Shown here: in pieces, positions 43,471 through 51,941 of the stretch
Position numbering within the stretch: position 1 is the first letter of the stretch
Layout of the letters: each line of letters begins with the position of its first letter
Assembly: GCF_004363305.1 (NCBI RefSeq)
Contig: NZ_SNZA01000001.1
Span: 212,902 to 276,901 of the forward strand
Reading direction: 5' to 3'
From: Marinomonas communis
Lineage (GTDB): Bacteria > Pseudomonadota > Gammaproteobacteria > Pseudomonadales > Marinomonadaceae
DNA length: 64,000 bases
Notes under the pieces: model-generated
Seen by the model: the letters and a program-made list of their open reading frames with translations, nothing else
What the model was told of the DNA's origin: nothing
Databases searched by the model: none
Translations under genes and position numbers: made by a program

Positions 43471-43505
43471 GCAAAAAAGCGGTAGGCCTTGTGGCTTTAC
43501 CGCTT
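43471..43505 (-). terminator. Intrinsic terminator of the heme operon
   Basis: AAGCGGTA (43477-43484) pairs with TACCGCTT (43498-43505), with inner GGCC/GGC pairing. On the minus strand the stem is followed by TTTTTT, so it ends hmuRSTUV transcription. Confidence 0.85.
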
Positions 43506-43523
43506 AGTTAGTTGCTTTTTGGA

Positions 43524-44306
43524 TTAGTGCCTAAATTGCCATTGTGGCAAAGGCTTCTCCGAATGGTCAATCTGTATCAGATCTGCTTTGTATGTGTTTT
43601 CAACCACAGAAGTATGGTGCATCTTGCTAGGAGTGGCGTAGTAAACGGTTTCCCCCCGCTCGATGATGAGCAATGTATCTGCATAGAGTGTTGCCAAGTT
43701 CAAATCGTGCAACACACAGAAGATACTCATGCCTCTCTCTGTCATCGTTTTTAACAGCCGCATAACGATTTGCTGTTGTTGTAGATCTAGAGCAGAAATC
43801 GGTTCATCTAGGAAGAGTAGTTTGCCTGTCAAATCTTGCTCGCCATGAGCGAGTAATTGCACGAGTACTCGAGCAAGTTGAACACGCTGCTGTTCACCAC
43901 CAGAAAGGCTGTTAAAGACACGGTCTGAGAAATGCGCCATGCCAACCATATTCAAGACATCAGTAATCGCCTTGTCTTGCTCTTTGATGGTCAGCGACCA
44001 TGGGCTCAGTCCTAAACTCACCACTTCGTGCACACGCAAAGCAAATGGTATGGATAACTGTTGAGTTAACACCGCCCTAGACTGAGCAAGTTCATTTAAA
44101 GGCCACTGTTCCAAAGTCGTGTTATTTAAATGGATACTTCCTTGTGATGGCTTGAGTGTTCCCGCACAACATTTAAGTAACGTCGATTTACCCGCTCCAT
44201 TAGGGCCAAGTACCACAAGTAATTCACCAGCCAATAGGTCAAAGGTTATGTCACTTAGCAGCGTGTCACGCTGATGTTGATAAGACAGTTGAGTTACTTT
44301 TAGCAT
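43524..44306 (-). CDS. hmuV: Heme ABC importer, ATPase
   Basis: A 260-residue ABC ATPase of the FecE/HmuV type. Walker A is GPNGAGKST (residues 34-42), the signature LSGGEQQRVQLARV is near residue 134 and Walker B LLFLDEPISALD is near 163. It drives heme movement across the inner membrane with HmuU. Its ATG shares one base with the hmuU stop, so the genes are translationally coupled, and a terminator follows. Confidence 0.92.
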   Translation of the reverse strand: MLKVTQLSYQHQRDTLLSDITFDLLAGELLVVLGPNGAGKSTLLKCCAGTLKPSQGSIHLNNTTLEQWPLNELAQSRAVLTQQLSIPFALRVHEVVSLGLSPWSLTIKEQDKAITDVLNMVGMAHFSDRVFNSLSGGEQQRVQLARVLVQLLAHGEQDLTGKLLFLDEPISALDLQQQQIVMRLLKTMTERGMSIFCVLHDLNLATLYADTLLIIERGETVYYATPSKMHHTSVVENTYKADLIQIDHSEKPLPQWQFRH

Positions 44307-45355
44307 TACTGTCCTCCCTTGATATTACGCATTAGTAGCCAGAGGAAAAATGGTCCACCAAGTAAGCTAGTCACCAAGCCAACGGGCAATTCTGCAGGGA
44401 TGACCAGAATTCTAGCAACAGTGTCTGCACTGGTTAGCAGGGCTGCTCCAAGAATGGCGGAGCAGGGTACCACGAGGCGGTTATCAGAGCCGAACATCAT
44501 GCGTACCAAGTGCGGAACCATCAGGCCGATAAACCCTATTAAGCCAGAGAAAGCCACGGCAACGCCCACTAGCAATGCAACAACAAGCACTATTTGCCCT
44601 TTAAAACGCTCAACATCTAAGCCTAAATAACGGGCCTCTTCTTCACCTAATAGTAGCAAGTTAAGCTGTTGAGATTTAATCACCAAAAAGATCAGCATTG
44701 GGCTGAGTAACGATGCAAGTGTAAACACATGTTCCCAGCGGGCTCCGCCAAGATTGCCCATGGCCCAGAAGGTTAGGGCGCGTAATTGCTCATCACTGCT
44801 GATGTAGGTGAGTAAACCTGTAGCAGAGCCAGCAATCGCATTGATGGCAATCCCCGCCAACAATAGATGCAAGACCGATACTTTTCCTTGGTTCTTGGAT
44901 AAGCGAAAAATGACGCTACAGGTAATTGTCGCTCCGATAAAAGCCGCAAAGCTTGAGGTATATGGTTTCAGCCACTCTACCTGTTGCAGAAACTGCCAGT
45001 GTTCTCCAAAAACGATCAGAAGTCCTACCGCCACCGAAGCACCGGCTGCAATACCCAGCAAGCCTGGGTCGGCCAATGGGTTGCGAAATAGTGCTTGCAT
45101 CAACGCACCTGACACAGCCAGTGTCGTACCTACTAGCATTGCCATGAGCAGCCTAGGTAAACGCACGTCCATAATGATGTCTTGATCTAATGAATAGCCA
45201 GTTGTTTGCAACACGCTAAACCACGAGATCTGATAAGCACCTTGAGTTAATGCCCATACGCTGATCCCTCCTAATAAAATAAAGAGATACAAGTATGGGC
45301 TAATCGATTGGCGTACCTTAGTCAGTGATTGGACAAGTTCGCTCATGGTGTCCAA
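44306..45355 (-). CDS. hmuU: Heme ABC importer, permease
   Basis: A 349-residue FecCD-type permease with about ten membrane helices. RLPRLLMAMLVGTTLAVSG and ALFRNPLADPGLLGIAAGA are family signatures, and GLIGFIGLMVPHLVRMM contains the cytoplasmic coupling helix. It forms a dimer with two HmuV ATPases. It overlaps hmuT by 13 nt. Confidence 0.92.
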   Translation of the reverse strand: MDTMSELVQSLTKVRQSISPYLYLFILLGGISVWALTQGAYQISWFSVLQTTGYSLDQDIIMDVRLPRLLMAMLVGTTLAVSGALMQALFRNPLADPGLLGIAAGASVAVGLLIVFGEHWQFLQQVEWLKPYTSSFAAFIGATITCSVIFRLSKNQGKVSVLHLLLAGIAINAIAGSATGLLTYISSDEQLRALTFWAMGNLGGARWEHVFTLASLLSPMLIFLVIKSQQLNLLLLGEEEARYLGLDVERFKGQIVLVVALLVGVAVAFSGLIGFIGLMVPHLVRMMFGSDNRLVVPCSAILGAALLTSADTVARILVIPAELPVGLVTSLLGGPFFLWLLMRNIKGGQ

Positions 45356-46179
45356 TCACCCATTTGCTGATAAATAGCTTCAATAGCTTGTGGGGTTCTA
45401 GGTCCGAAGCCAAGAGCGAGTAGGGTATCAAGTTCGATTAAGCGCTTTGCTTGCGCCGCTGGCGTGCTTTTAATGCCAGGTATACGCCAAATAGTATCCG
45501 CTTTCGAACCATGACTACCATGTGACGTTACGACAATGGCATCAGGCTGAGCTTGCATCAGGGCTTCGGGCGTGAGGTTTTTATATCCTTGAACGTCACC
45601 TGCGGCATTAATCGCTCCTGCAAGGTTAAATAGACCGTCTGGCCCAGTATCCCGACCAGCAATCATCGGTGATCCACCCATTTGCATAATAAACAATAGC
45701 CTTGGCGCTTTAGTCCAATTCTGGGGGCGTTCTAATTTATCAAACGCGGCCTCGACATCTGCCACTGCATTTTGTCCTTTTGCTGGAACCTGTAGGGCAT
45801 CAGCAACGGTTTGAATAGCATCGAGGATGCCTTGTTTAGTCCGCGGTGTATCAATAACCTTGCTCTGAATACCGGTATCTTCCAGCTGACGCAGTACAGA
45901 TTGCGGTCCAGCGGTGGTCGTCAGTAATAGCATGTCAGGACGAACACTTAATACGCCTTCTGCTGAAAGGGTTCTCTGATAACCCACCTTTGGCGTTTGA
46001 TTGGCCGCTTCTGGATAGACGCTACTAGTATCAGTAGCGACTAATTGATCAGATTCCCCTAGCAAGTAGACAATTTCGGTGACTGTGCCACCGATACTGA
46101 CGACACGTTCAGCCCAAGCTGTAGAAGAAACAAAACTGGTACTTGCGATAACAAGTGCTAAGAGCGCTTTACAAGACAT
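45343..46179 (-). CDS. hmuT: Periplasmic heme-binding protein
   Basis: A 278-residue protein with a Sec signal peptide (MSCKALLALVIASTSFVSS..., cleaved after AWA). I set the start at 46179 because it gives a normal signal peptide; the ORF extends upstream for 27 unlikely codons. The mature part is a class III (BtuF-like) binding protein, with VVSIGGTVTEIVYLLGE near its beginning and the Tyr heme ligand of HmuT/PhuT perhaps in DTSSVYPEA. It hands heme to HmuUV. Confidence 0.9.
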   Translation of the reverse strand: MSCKALLALVIASTSFVSSTAWAERVVSIGGTVTEIVYLLGESDQLVATDTSSVYPEAANQTPKVGYQRTLSAEGVLSVRPDMLLLTTTAGPQSVLRQLEDTGIQSKVIDTPRTKQGILDAIQTVADALQVPAKGQNAVADVEAAFDKLERPQNWTKAPRLLFIMQMGGSPMIAGRDTGPDGLFNLAGAINAAGDVQGYKNLTPEALMQAQPDAIVVTSHGSHGSKADTIWRIPGIKSTPAAQAKRLIELDTLLALGFGPRTPQAIEAIYQQMGDWTP

Positions 46180-47236
46180 GGCTAGGCTCCTCTTTTTCAA
46201 CAGATTCAGCAAGCTCTTGCCAAGTAGGGAGTTCCACTTCACCTGGCTTACGTTTACCAAACAAAGTGATCACTGAATCGCCGTATTGGTTAAAGGCTTC
46301 GATAGACGTGATGATGCCGTCTTTACTTGGGCGACGGATGATCCACGTTTCAGTGATGAGGTCCGGTCTGAGGTGAAGGTTAAATTCAGGGTCCAAGATA
46401 TTGAACCAAGGCCCATAAGGCATCAGTTTTTCGATGGTGCCGCTGAATATTTGGATACAGCCTGGGTTGCCAACAAATATCATGATCGGACATTGTTGTT
46501 GCTGGGCCCGCTCTAGGGCATCAACGACAGCATTAGGGTTCAGTTTCTGCGCCCAATTTGGACCAATATTTCGTAGCGCCTGCGTGCGGCTCAGCTGATG
46601 CTTCTTCAACATTCCGTGATATTCATGCACGTCTTTCAAGTCCGCCCAGTCGCGGTCGAATTGTTGGGCATCAAAGTTTTCTGGTGTGCTCTGAGCTGGG
46701 CTGATTTTCTGACGGCTTGGCTCGAATTCAATGTTTTTAGGAGCGTCGTCACGAAATTGCTGTGTGATTCGCTGCCACTCGTTCTCATCCGAGGCGTCTG
46801 TTTTATAAACTTTGTGTACAGCAATGCCATATTGATCGAAAAACTGCAGGCTTTCTCGCCCGTTTTCAATCACATGAAAACCACTGCGCCATTGGCTTAA
46901 AAATAGTCTTAGGTCTAAATCCTCTGATAAGACCAGCCCCATTTTGCCTTCACCATAAATGCTTAGTTTTCGATAGATTCCATGATGCTCGTGAACGGCT
47001 TCATCGTTACGAGTGATGGTCATGATCTCACCGATCTTTACTAACTCGGTCAGCAGTTCAGTGAATGGGAATTGTAATTGCCATACTTGATTTCCTTGGC
47101 GGCATGCTACCAGCTGTCCTTCGCTGACGTTTAACGCAGCGGCAAGCTCACGTGCGCGGCGTTTAGGTTGTTCTTGTATTTCAGCCTGAAAACGTTGAAA
47201 TAGCGTTGGTTCAGGCATAACGTCAGAAACTGTCAT
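46169..47236 (-). CDS. hmuS: Heme-degrading/trafficking protein
   Basis: A 355-residue cytoplasmic protein of the HmuS/ChuS/HemS family, made of two similar halves: residues about 10-180 and 185-350. A His ligand candidate is in VHEHHGIYRKL (about residue 82) and FVGNPGCIQIFSG appears in the second half, as in HemS. Members bind heme and either degrade it or pass it on. It overlaps hmuT by 11 nt and follows hmuR by 61 nt. Confidence 0.9.
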   Translation of the reverse strand: MTVSDVMPEPTLFQRFQAEIQEQPKRRARELAAALNVSEGQLVACRQGNQVWQLQFPFTELLTELVKIGEIMTITRNDEAVHEHHGIYRKLSIYGEGKMGLVLSEDLDLRLFLSQWRSGFHVIENGRESLQFFDQYGIAVHKVYKTDASDENEWQRITQQFRDDAPKNIEFEPSRQKISPAQSTPENFDAQQFDRDWADLKDVHEYHGMLKKHQLSRTQALRNIGPNWAQKLNPNAVVDALERAQQQQCPIMIFVGNPGCIQIFSGTIEKLMPYGPWFNILDPEFNLHLRPDLITETWIIRRPSKDGIITSIEAFNQYGDSVITLFGKRKPGEVELPTWQELAESVEKEEPSHVL

Positions 47237-47297
47237 AAGTTAACTCTCAGCTACAAAAAAATAGGCAGTGTTGATGAACACTGCCTTGTGGGTGGCG

Positions 47298-49421
47298 TTA
47301 GAATGAAACCGTTACATCAACACCGACATTTCGGCCTGCACGAGTGTATCGAGCTAGATTGACGCTGTTATTGGAAAGACTGCGAATGTCATTCCATACC
47401 CAGTACTCTTCATCGAACGCGTTAAATACACCGGCATTGATCGTTACGTAGTCGGTTGGTTTGTAGTACGCAGTTAGATCAACCAGCGTATGGGACGGAG
47501 TGGCTAGCCAGCTGTCTGACTCTGCAAGGTCGCTGGCGCTTTTACTAGCTACCCAAGTTAGGTTTAGTTTTGAGCCCCATTGTTCACTCGGTGCGTCATA
47601 GCCAAGACCTGTGACCAATGTAAGAGGTGAGATGCTGTTCAGCGCCTCGTTGCTGTTTTTGTCTTCACCATCAGCATATGCAATGGCTCCAGCAATACTC
47701 CATCCTTCACCAATTACTTGATCTAAAGACCATGCGCCTTTGGCTTCAACCCCTTTGATGACAACATCGTTTAGGTTAATCGTTGTGTATTCGCCGTAAG
47801 GGTTTTCTGCTGTTGCGCCGAGGCGGTAATTGCTTTCAATGAAGTTATTGTAATCATTGTAGAAGGCGACCACTTCAGCGAAACCGCGGTTGGTTTCATA
47901 GCGCACGCCCGCTTCAGCGAACAAACTTTCTTCAGGCTCTAGATCAGGGTTTGGCACAATTGCGTAGCCTCGACCACTGCTGTAGTAGTAATACAGCTCG
48001 TCTAGTTTAGGTGCACGGAACCCTGAACCTACTTTACCAAACACAGACGTTGTCTCTGTGATGGTAAATTCGCTAGCAAGTTGAGCCGTGAAGGCTTCGT
48101 TGTTGCTATCGTCATAGGCAGAAACGTACTCATCACCTGATGTGCTATAGCGGTAGCTGTCAAAGCGAATAGCTGGGGTCAATAGCCAGCGATCGTTGAC
48201 TTGCCAAGCATCTTCAAGATAAATACCTGCGATATCCGCATCGGCAAGAGGAGAGAAACGAGAGTTACTGTACAAGGTATCTTGGTTGTAGTTCTCTAAC
48301 GATTTCTGCTCAGCATTTATGCCGTATCTCAATTGATGTTGGCCTAGCTGCTTGTTGGCATCGGCCTTGAAGGCAATGGCTTCTTCTTCATAGAATCGTT
48401 CAATATTTCGCACCGGTGTGCTGGCAATATTAGTACGGTTCGTGGTCTTAGTATTTTGATAATCTAACTGCCATGCTGCACTATCAAATGCAGGCGTTTT
48501 GCGCTGATATTCTTGGAAAATACCAATTCTCTGGCGAGTCTGGTCATCATCAGCATCACGAAGTTGACTGTTTGTGCTTTCCGAATAGAGATCCGACGTC
48601 ATCTCACTTTCATAGTGTTCAGCGATGAGGCCAATCTTATTGTGCTCGGATAGGTGGTATATGCCTTTCAGTAATAGGTTGTCTGAACCATTATCTTGAG
48701 GGTCAACTGACTGACGATCGCTTCCCATCGTAACGTCACCGTTGCTATCTCCGTAATAGTTTTCCGTTTCTTCACCATCTCTGTGCGTATAAACAACTAA
48801 TGACTCAAGTTTGCCTTGGCGATTGGCCACAGTAACGGTTTCACTCAACTCATTTGATGCACTCTTGTAGCCTAGCTTTACGCTGCCGAAAGTATCATTC
48901 CCTTCTGGATTAAGGTAAGAGGCTGGCGATTTAGTTTGGTAGCGAACACTGCCACCAAACGCACCGCTACCGGCAACGACATTACCGCCTTTCTCAATGG
49001 TGATTTTCTCTAGGGAATCTACGTCCAGTGCATTACGACCCGTACGTAAATACGTTGAAGTCGGGCCATAAGCATCGGCTTGATCCATGCCATCAACGCT
49101 TAATTTAACTCGGTTTTCATCTAGACCACGGATCGTAATGCCACTGATACCGAAACGAGCATCTTGAGTCGTGCTGACACCAGGCTCATAGCGCACAGCA
49201 TCATCTAAATCACGGACTAGATTCGTCTCAAGTTCTGCATTCGTTACCGTACTAGTGCTACTACCAACGGTTGAGTTGTTATCCAAAGCCTCAGATTCAA
49301 CGGTAATGCTCTCTAAAGCGACGGATGTTTGGTGAGTTTCAGCCCATGCTGAAGAGTGTCCAGCCAGTAAAACAGCGCTGGCAATGACGGATAGGGGGAA
49401 GCGATTTTTGATTTGTCTCAT
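47298..49421 (-). CDS. hmuR: TonB-dependent heme receptor
   Basis: A 707-residue outer-membrane receptor with signal peptide (residues 1-27), a TonB box near ESITVESEA (residue 38), a plug domain (DLDDAVRYEPGVSTTQDARFG, split, residues 71-91) and a 22-stranded barrel. HmuR-type features NPDLEPEESLFAEAGVRYE and the NPNL/FRAP region (GSGFRAPKLDELYYYY) are visible, which in HmuR/HemR support heme binding. It leads the operon hmuRSTUV, behind a Fur-box candidate at 49488-49506. The barrel ends in aromatic Phe (VTVSF). Confidence 0.92.
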   Translation of the reverse strand: MRQIKNRFPLSVIASAVLLAGHSSAWAETHQTSVALESITVESEALDNNSTVGSSTSTVTNAELETNLVRDLDDAVRYEPGVSTTQDARFGISGITIRGLDENRVKLSVDGMDQADAYGPTSTYLRTGRNALDVDSLEKITIEKGGNVVAGSGAFGGSVRYQTKSPASYLNPEGNDTFGSVKLGYKSASNELSETVTVANRQGKLESLVVYTHRDGEETENYYGDSNGDVTMGSDRQSVDPQDNGSDNLLLKGIYHLSEHNKIGLIAEHYESEMTSDLYSESTNSQLRDADDDQTRQRIGIFQEYQRKTPAFDSAAWQLDYQNTKTTNRTNIASTPVRNIERFYEEEAIAFKADANKQLGQHQLRYGINAEQKSLENYNQDTLYSNSRFSPLADADIAGIYLEDAWQVNDRWLLTPAIRFDSYRYSTSGDEYVSAYDDSNNEAFTAQLASEFTITETTSVFGKVGSGFRAPKLDELYYYYSSGRGYAIVPNPDLEPEESLFAEAGVRYETNRGFAEVVAFYNDYNNFIESNYRLGATAENPYGEYTTINLNDVVIKGVEAKGAWSLDQVIGEGWSIAGAIAYADGEDKNSNEALNSISPLTLVTGLGYDAPSEQWGSKLNLTWVASKSASDLAESDSWLATPSHTLVDLTAYYKPTDYVTINAGVFNAFDEEYWVWNDIRSLSNNSVNLARYTRAGRNVGVDVTVSF

Positions 49422-49487
49422 ATACCTTTCTCTAATTCACGTGTTGCACGTTTGCACAAAGGAGACAGAGTTATACAACAAATAATT

Positions 49488-49506
49488 GAGAATGGGAATG
49501 GTTATC
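49488..49506. promoter_or_regulatory. Candidate Fur box of hmuRSTUV
   Basis: On the minus strand this 19-mer reads GATAACCATTCCCATTCTC, matching the Fur consensus GATAATGATAATCATTATC at 13 of 19 places, with both ends kept. It is 66 nt upstream of hmuR, as expected for iron repression. Confidence 0.7.
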
Positions 49507-49579
49507 ATAAACATTTAATCCTTGTGTTATACGATATGTCTATTACTTCAAGTTATTGTTTCTGCGATGCAAATGTTGT

Positions 49580-49613
49580 TTGTGACAGTTTGTTGGCACT
49601 GGTTACTATCAAT
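49580..49613 (+). promoter_or_regulatory. Promoter element shared by the module A LysR and dapA genes, copy 1
   Basis: Begins TTGTGACAGTTTG and ends CTGGTTACTATCAAT; it resembles sigma-70 with GTGACA as -35, a 16-nt spacer and TACTAT as -10. It matches copy 2 at 50897-50930 at 27 of 34 positions. It lies about 210 nt upstream of the LysR start. Confidence 0.6.
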
Positions 49614-49668
49614 AAGTTGGAAAGAAGAGAGGGAAAGTTTGGTGACAGTGATGTTTGCTGCTACATAG

Positions 49669-49752
49669 ATTGAGTTAGAGACGCATACCAAAAAGTTATC
49701 TAAACTAGGTGAGGAATTAGAGGAGCTGACTCATCGTTTTAATCTGTCTTAA
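49669..49752 (+). pseudogene. Possible C-terminal remnant of a methyl-accepting chemotaxis protein
   Basis: A short open stretch downstream of an in-frame TAG reads IELETHTKKLSKLGEE then LEELTHRFNLS and stops. The regular leucine spacing and the RFxL end resemble the last residues of chemotaxis receptors, whose C-termini run as a coiled coil and end in RFKL-like motifs. There is no start codon or upstream homologous frame, so it would be a decayed 3' end. It lies between the heme operon and the LysR gene. Confidence 0.35.
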
Positions 49753-49825
49753 AGCAGTAGCCGCCGATCATTAGGGAAGATTGCGCGAGGCGGTTGATAT
49801 AGATAATGACCAAAAAGAGTACACC

Positions 49826-50794
49826 ATGGCAAAGCCAATTGAGCCGGATCAAATCTTGCTAAAAATGCCATCGCTAAGGGCGGTGAAGTCCTTTGTGGCG
49901 GCAGCAAAATATCTCAACTTTACGCGTGCGGCAGAGTCGCTTTGTGTGACTCAAGCGGCGATAAGTCGTCAAATTAGAGAATTGGAGGTGGCTTTAGAGG
50001 TGCCTCTTTTCAAACGTACTGGGCGTGCTGTGGAGCTGACCGAGGCTGGGCAAATATTTTATGATGCGGCCTACTTATCCTTTGTAAACATTGCTCAAGC
50101 GGCTCAGAGAATTCAAACCTCTGCGAAGAAGAAAAAAGAGCTAAGCATTTGTTGTACGCCGGCTTTCTCATCATTTTGGCTAACTAGCCGCTTGCCTGAT
50201 TTTGTGCAGCAATATCCGGATATAGACATCAATGTGATCTCCACCAGCAGTATGTTGAATACAGAGCCTGGGGTGTATCCAGATATTTTTATTAGCAAGC
50301 TGAGTGATCCGCGAGAGGGCTATCATTCAGAAGAGTTGTTTCATGATCTTATTTACCCAGTATGTTCGCCATTCTATTTAGAAGAGCACCCTGAGTTAGA
50401 TGAGTTTGTGAATTTGGATGGCGTGACACTTTTGAACCTAACTCCTTATGGGCGCTCACAAGTAGCGGAGCATGTGGATTGGGATGTTTGGTTAAATAGC
50501 CTGAGCTTAGGATCAGAAGCCATTGGCGAGGCACATTATTTCAATACGAACGATTACAACATGCTGATCCAGTTGGCAGTGTCGAATCAAGGTGTCTGTC
50601 TCGGTTGGCATCACTTAGTCGCACCATTAATCGAACAGGGTGCGCTGGTGAAGGTAGGTGAAAAAGAAATGGTGTATCGGGAAAAGCGACACTATTTGTC
50701 TTACGCCGAACGTAATGAAGGGAATGAAGCGTTACAGTCCTTTAGGAAATGGTTTTTGGAAGATTTGAAAAATAATTTATCAAATTTATTTTAA
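49826..50794 (+). CDS. LysR-family regulator (GcvA-like) of module A
   Basis: A 322-residue LysR protein. I take M at 49826 (MAKPIEPDQILLKMPSLRAV); the 15-codon longer form has no ribosome binding site either, so the start is somewhat uncertain. The helix-turn-helix is LNFTRAAESLCVTQAAISRQ at about residues 29-48, as in GcvA/AmpR-type regulators. It shares a 34-nt promoter element with the dapA-type gene downstream, suggesting the two are switched together. It has its own terminator. Confidence 0.85.
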   Translation: MAKPIEPDQILLKMPSLRAVKSFVAAAKYLNFTRAAESLCVTQAAISRQIRELEVALEVPLFKRTGRAVELTEAGQIFYDAAYLSFVNIAQAAQRIQTSAKKKKELSICCTPAFSSFWLTSRLPDFVQQYPDIDINVISTSSMLNTEPGVYPDIFISKLSDPREGYHSEELFHDLIYPVCSPFYLEEHPELDEFVNLDGVTLLNLTPYGRSQVAEHVDWDVWLNSLSLGSEAIGEAHYFNTNDYNMLIQLAVSNQGVCLGWHHLVAPLIEQGALVKVGEKEMVYREKRHYLSYAERNEGNEALQSFRKWFLEDLKNNLSNLF

Positions 50795-50800
50795 GGTTTT

Positions 50801-50828
50801 AAGCGGCTCATCAGGCCGCTTTTTTTTG
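50801..50828 (+). terminator. Intrinsic terminator after the module A LysR gene
   Basis: AAGCGGC and GCCGCTT (7 bp, loop TCATCAG) are followed by a run of eight T. Confidence 0.9.
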
Positions 50829-50896
50829 TCTCGCTGTCTATCGATTTACCTTTTATCCATAACTTAATGTCATCAATAGATTGGAAAAATGGTTGA

Positions 50897-50930
50897 TTGT
50901 GACAGTTTGAATACGCTGGGTAATATCAAT
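50897..50930 (+). promoter_or_regulatory. Promoter element shared by the module A genes, copy 2
   Basis: TTGTGACAGTTTG at the start and CTGGGTAATATCAAT at the end reproduce copy 1 at 49580-49613, with GTGACA and TAATAT as -35 and -10 candidates 16 nt apart. It is 57 nt before the dapA-type start, an ordinary distance for the operon promoter. Confidence 0.65.
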
Positions 50931-50987
50931 TTAGGTTAGGTGGCTTGTTCACCCTCATCACAGCGTATTTGATAGAAGGCAATTAGA

Positions 50988-51890
50988 ATGAAATTTGAAG
51001 GGATCTACACTCCTGTTATAACCCCTTTCTTTGAAGACGGCTCGATCAATTATGATGCGTTTTCACAACACGTAGCGTACCTAAAAGAGTCTGGTGTGCA
51101 CGGTCTAATGATCGGTGGCACTACAGGTGAGTATTATGTTGAAACCCTAGAAGAGCGCTTAGAGCTGCTATCCACTGCGCGTAAAGCTGTGGGTTCTGAT
51201 TTAACGATCATTTTCGGGACTGGCTCTGTTAATCCAAACGATTCCATTTGGTTGTCTGAGCGTGCCAAAGGCGCAGGCGCTGACTGCATTCTATTAGCCA
51301 CACCTCCTTACTCTCTGCCAACTCAGAAAGAATTGGCAACCCTTGCCCTTGAGATTGATCGCGTCGCGGACCTACCAGTCATGCTTTACAACTACCCAGA
51401 TCGTATGGGTGTGAACATGGAAGCAGAATTCTTTGAGCTAGTGAAAGGTGCAACCAACATCTGTGGCATCAAAGAAAGTTCAGGCGATATCAACCGTCTA
51501 CACATGCTAATGAACGAATTCCCTCACATCCAAGTCACTTGTGGTATGGACGACCAAGCACTTGAGTTCTTCGCTTGGGGTGCAAAAGGTTGGGTGTGTG
51601 CAGGCTCTAACTTCCTGCCAAAAGAGCACGTAGCGCTTTACCAAGCTTGTGTTGTTGAAAACGACTTTAACAAAGGCCGCAAAATCATGGCAGCGATGAT
51701 GCCGCTGATGAGTGTTCTTGAGCAGGGCGGCAAGTTTATTCAGAGCGTTAAGCACGGTGTTACCTTTGATGGACGCGATGCGGGCATCGTTCGTTCACCA
51801 CTGATGGGCCTAGACGAAGCTGAGAAAAATGAACTAGAGCAAGTGATTGTTGCGCTGCAGAAAAACATTGCAAGCATCGTTGCCGAGTAA
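50988..51890 (+). CDS. DapA-family lyase/deaminase (module A)
   Basis: A 300-residue class I aldolase-type TIM barrel. The Schiff-base lysine is K162 in ICGIKESSGD, the proton-relay tyrosine Y134 lies in MLYNYPDRMG, and GGTTGEYY (residues 43-50) binds the carboxylate. Family members include dihydrodipicolinate synthase, N-acetylneuraminate lyase and 1-pyrroline-4-hydroxy-2-carboxylate deaminase. Next to an aldehyde dehydrogenase, an FAD amine oxidase and a TRAP transporter the last is the most attractive choice, but other ketoacid aldolases remain possible. It shares K162/Y134 numbering with the DapA protein of module B. Confidence 0.82.
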   Translation: MKFEGIYTPVITPFFEDGSINYDAFSQHVAYLKESGVHGLMIGGTTGEYYVETLEERLELLSTARKAVGSDLTIIFGTGSVNPNDSIWLSERAKGAGADCILLATPPYSLPTQKELATLALEIDRVADLPVMLYNYPDRMGVNMEAEFFELVKGATNICGIKESSGDINRLHMLMNEFPHIQVTCGMDDQALEFFAWGAKGWVCAGSNFLPKEHVALYQACVVENDFNKGRKIMAAMMPLMSVLEQGGKFIQSVKHGVTFDGRDAGIVRSPLMGLDEAEKNELEQVIVALQKNIASIVAE

Positions 51891-51941
51891 TCACGCATCT
51901 AATTGATACGACCTTGTCATCATAAGAAATAGGAAAGGAAC

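Noticed and set aside
46180..46260. N-terminal extension of HmuT
   Set aside because: The extension lies within hmuS and would bury the signal peptide 27 residues inside the protein.
49413..49673. An 86-codon plus-strand frame upstream of the module A LysR gene
   Set aside because: It crosses the hmuR promoter, the Fur-box candidate and the shared promoter element, has no ribosome binding site and its sequence looks random.
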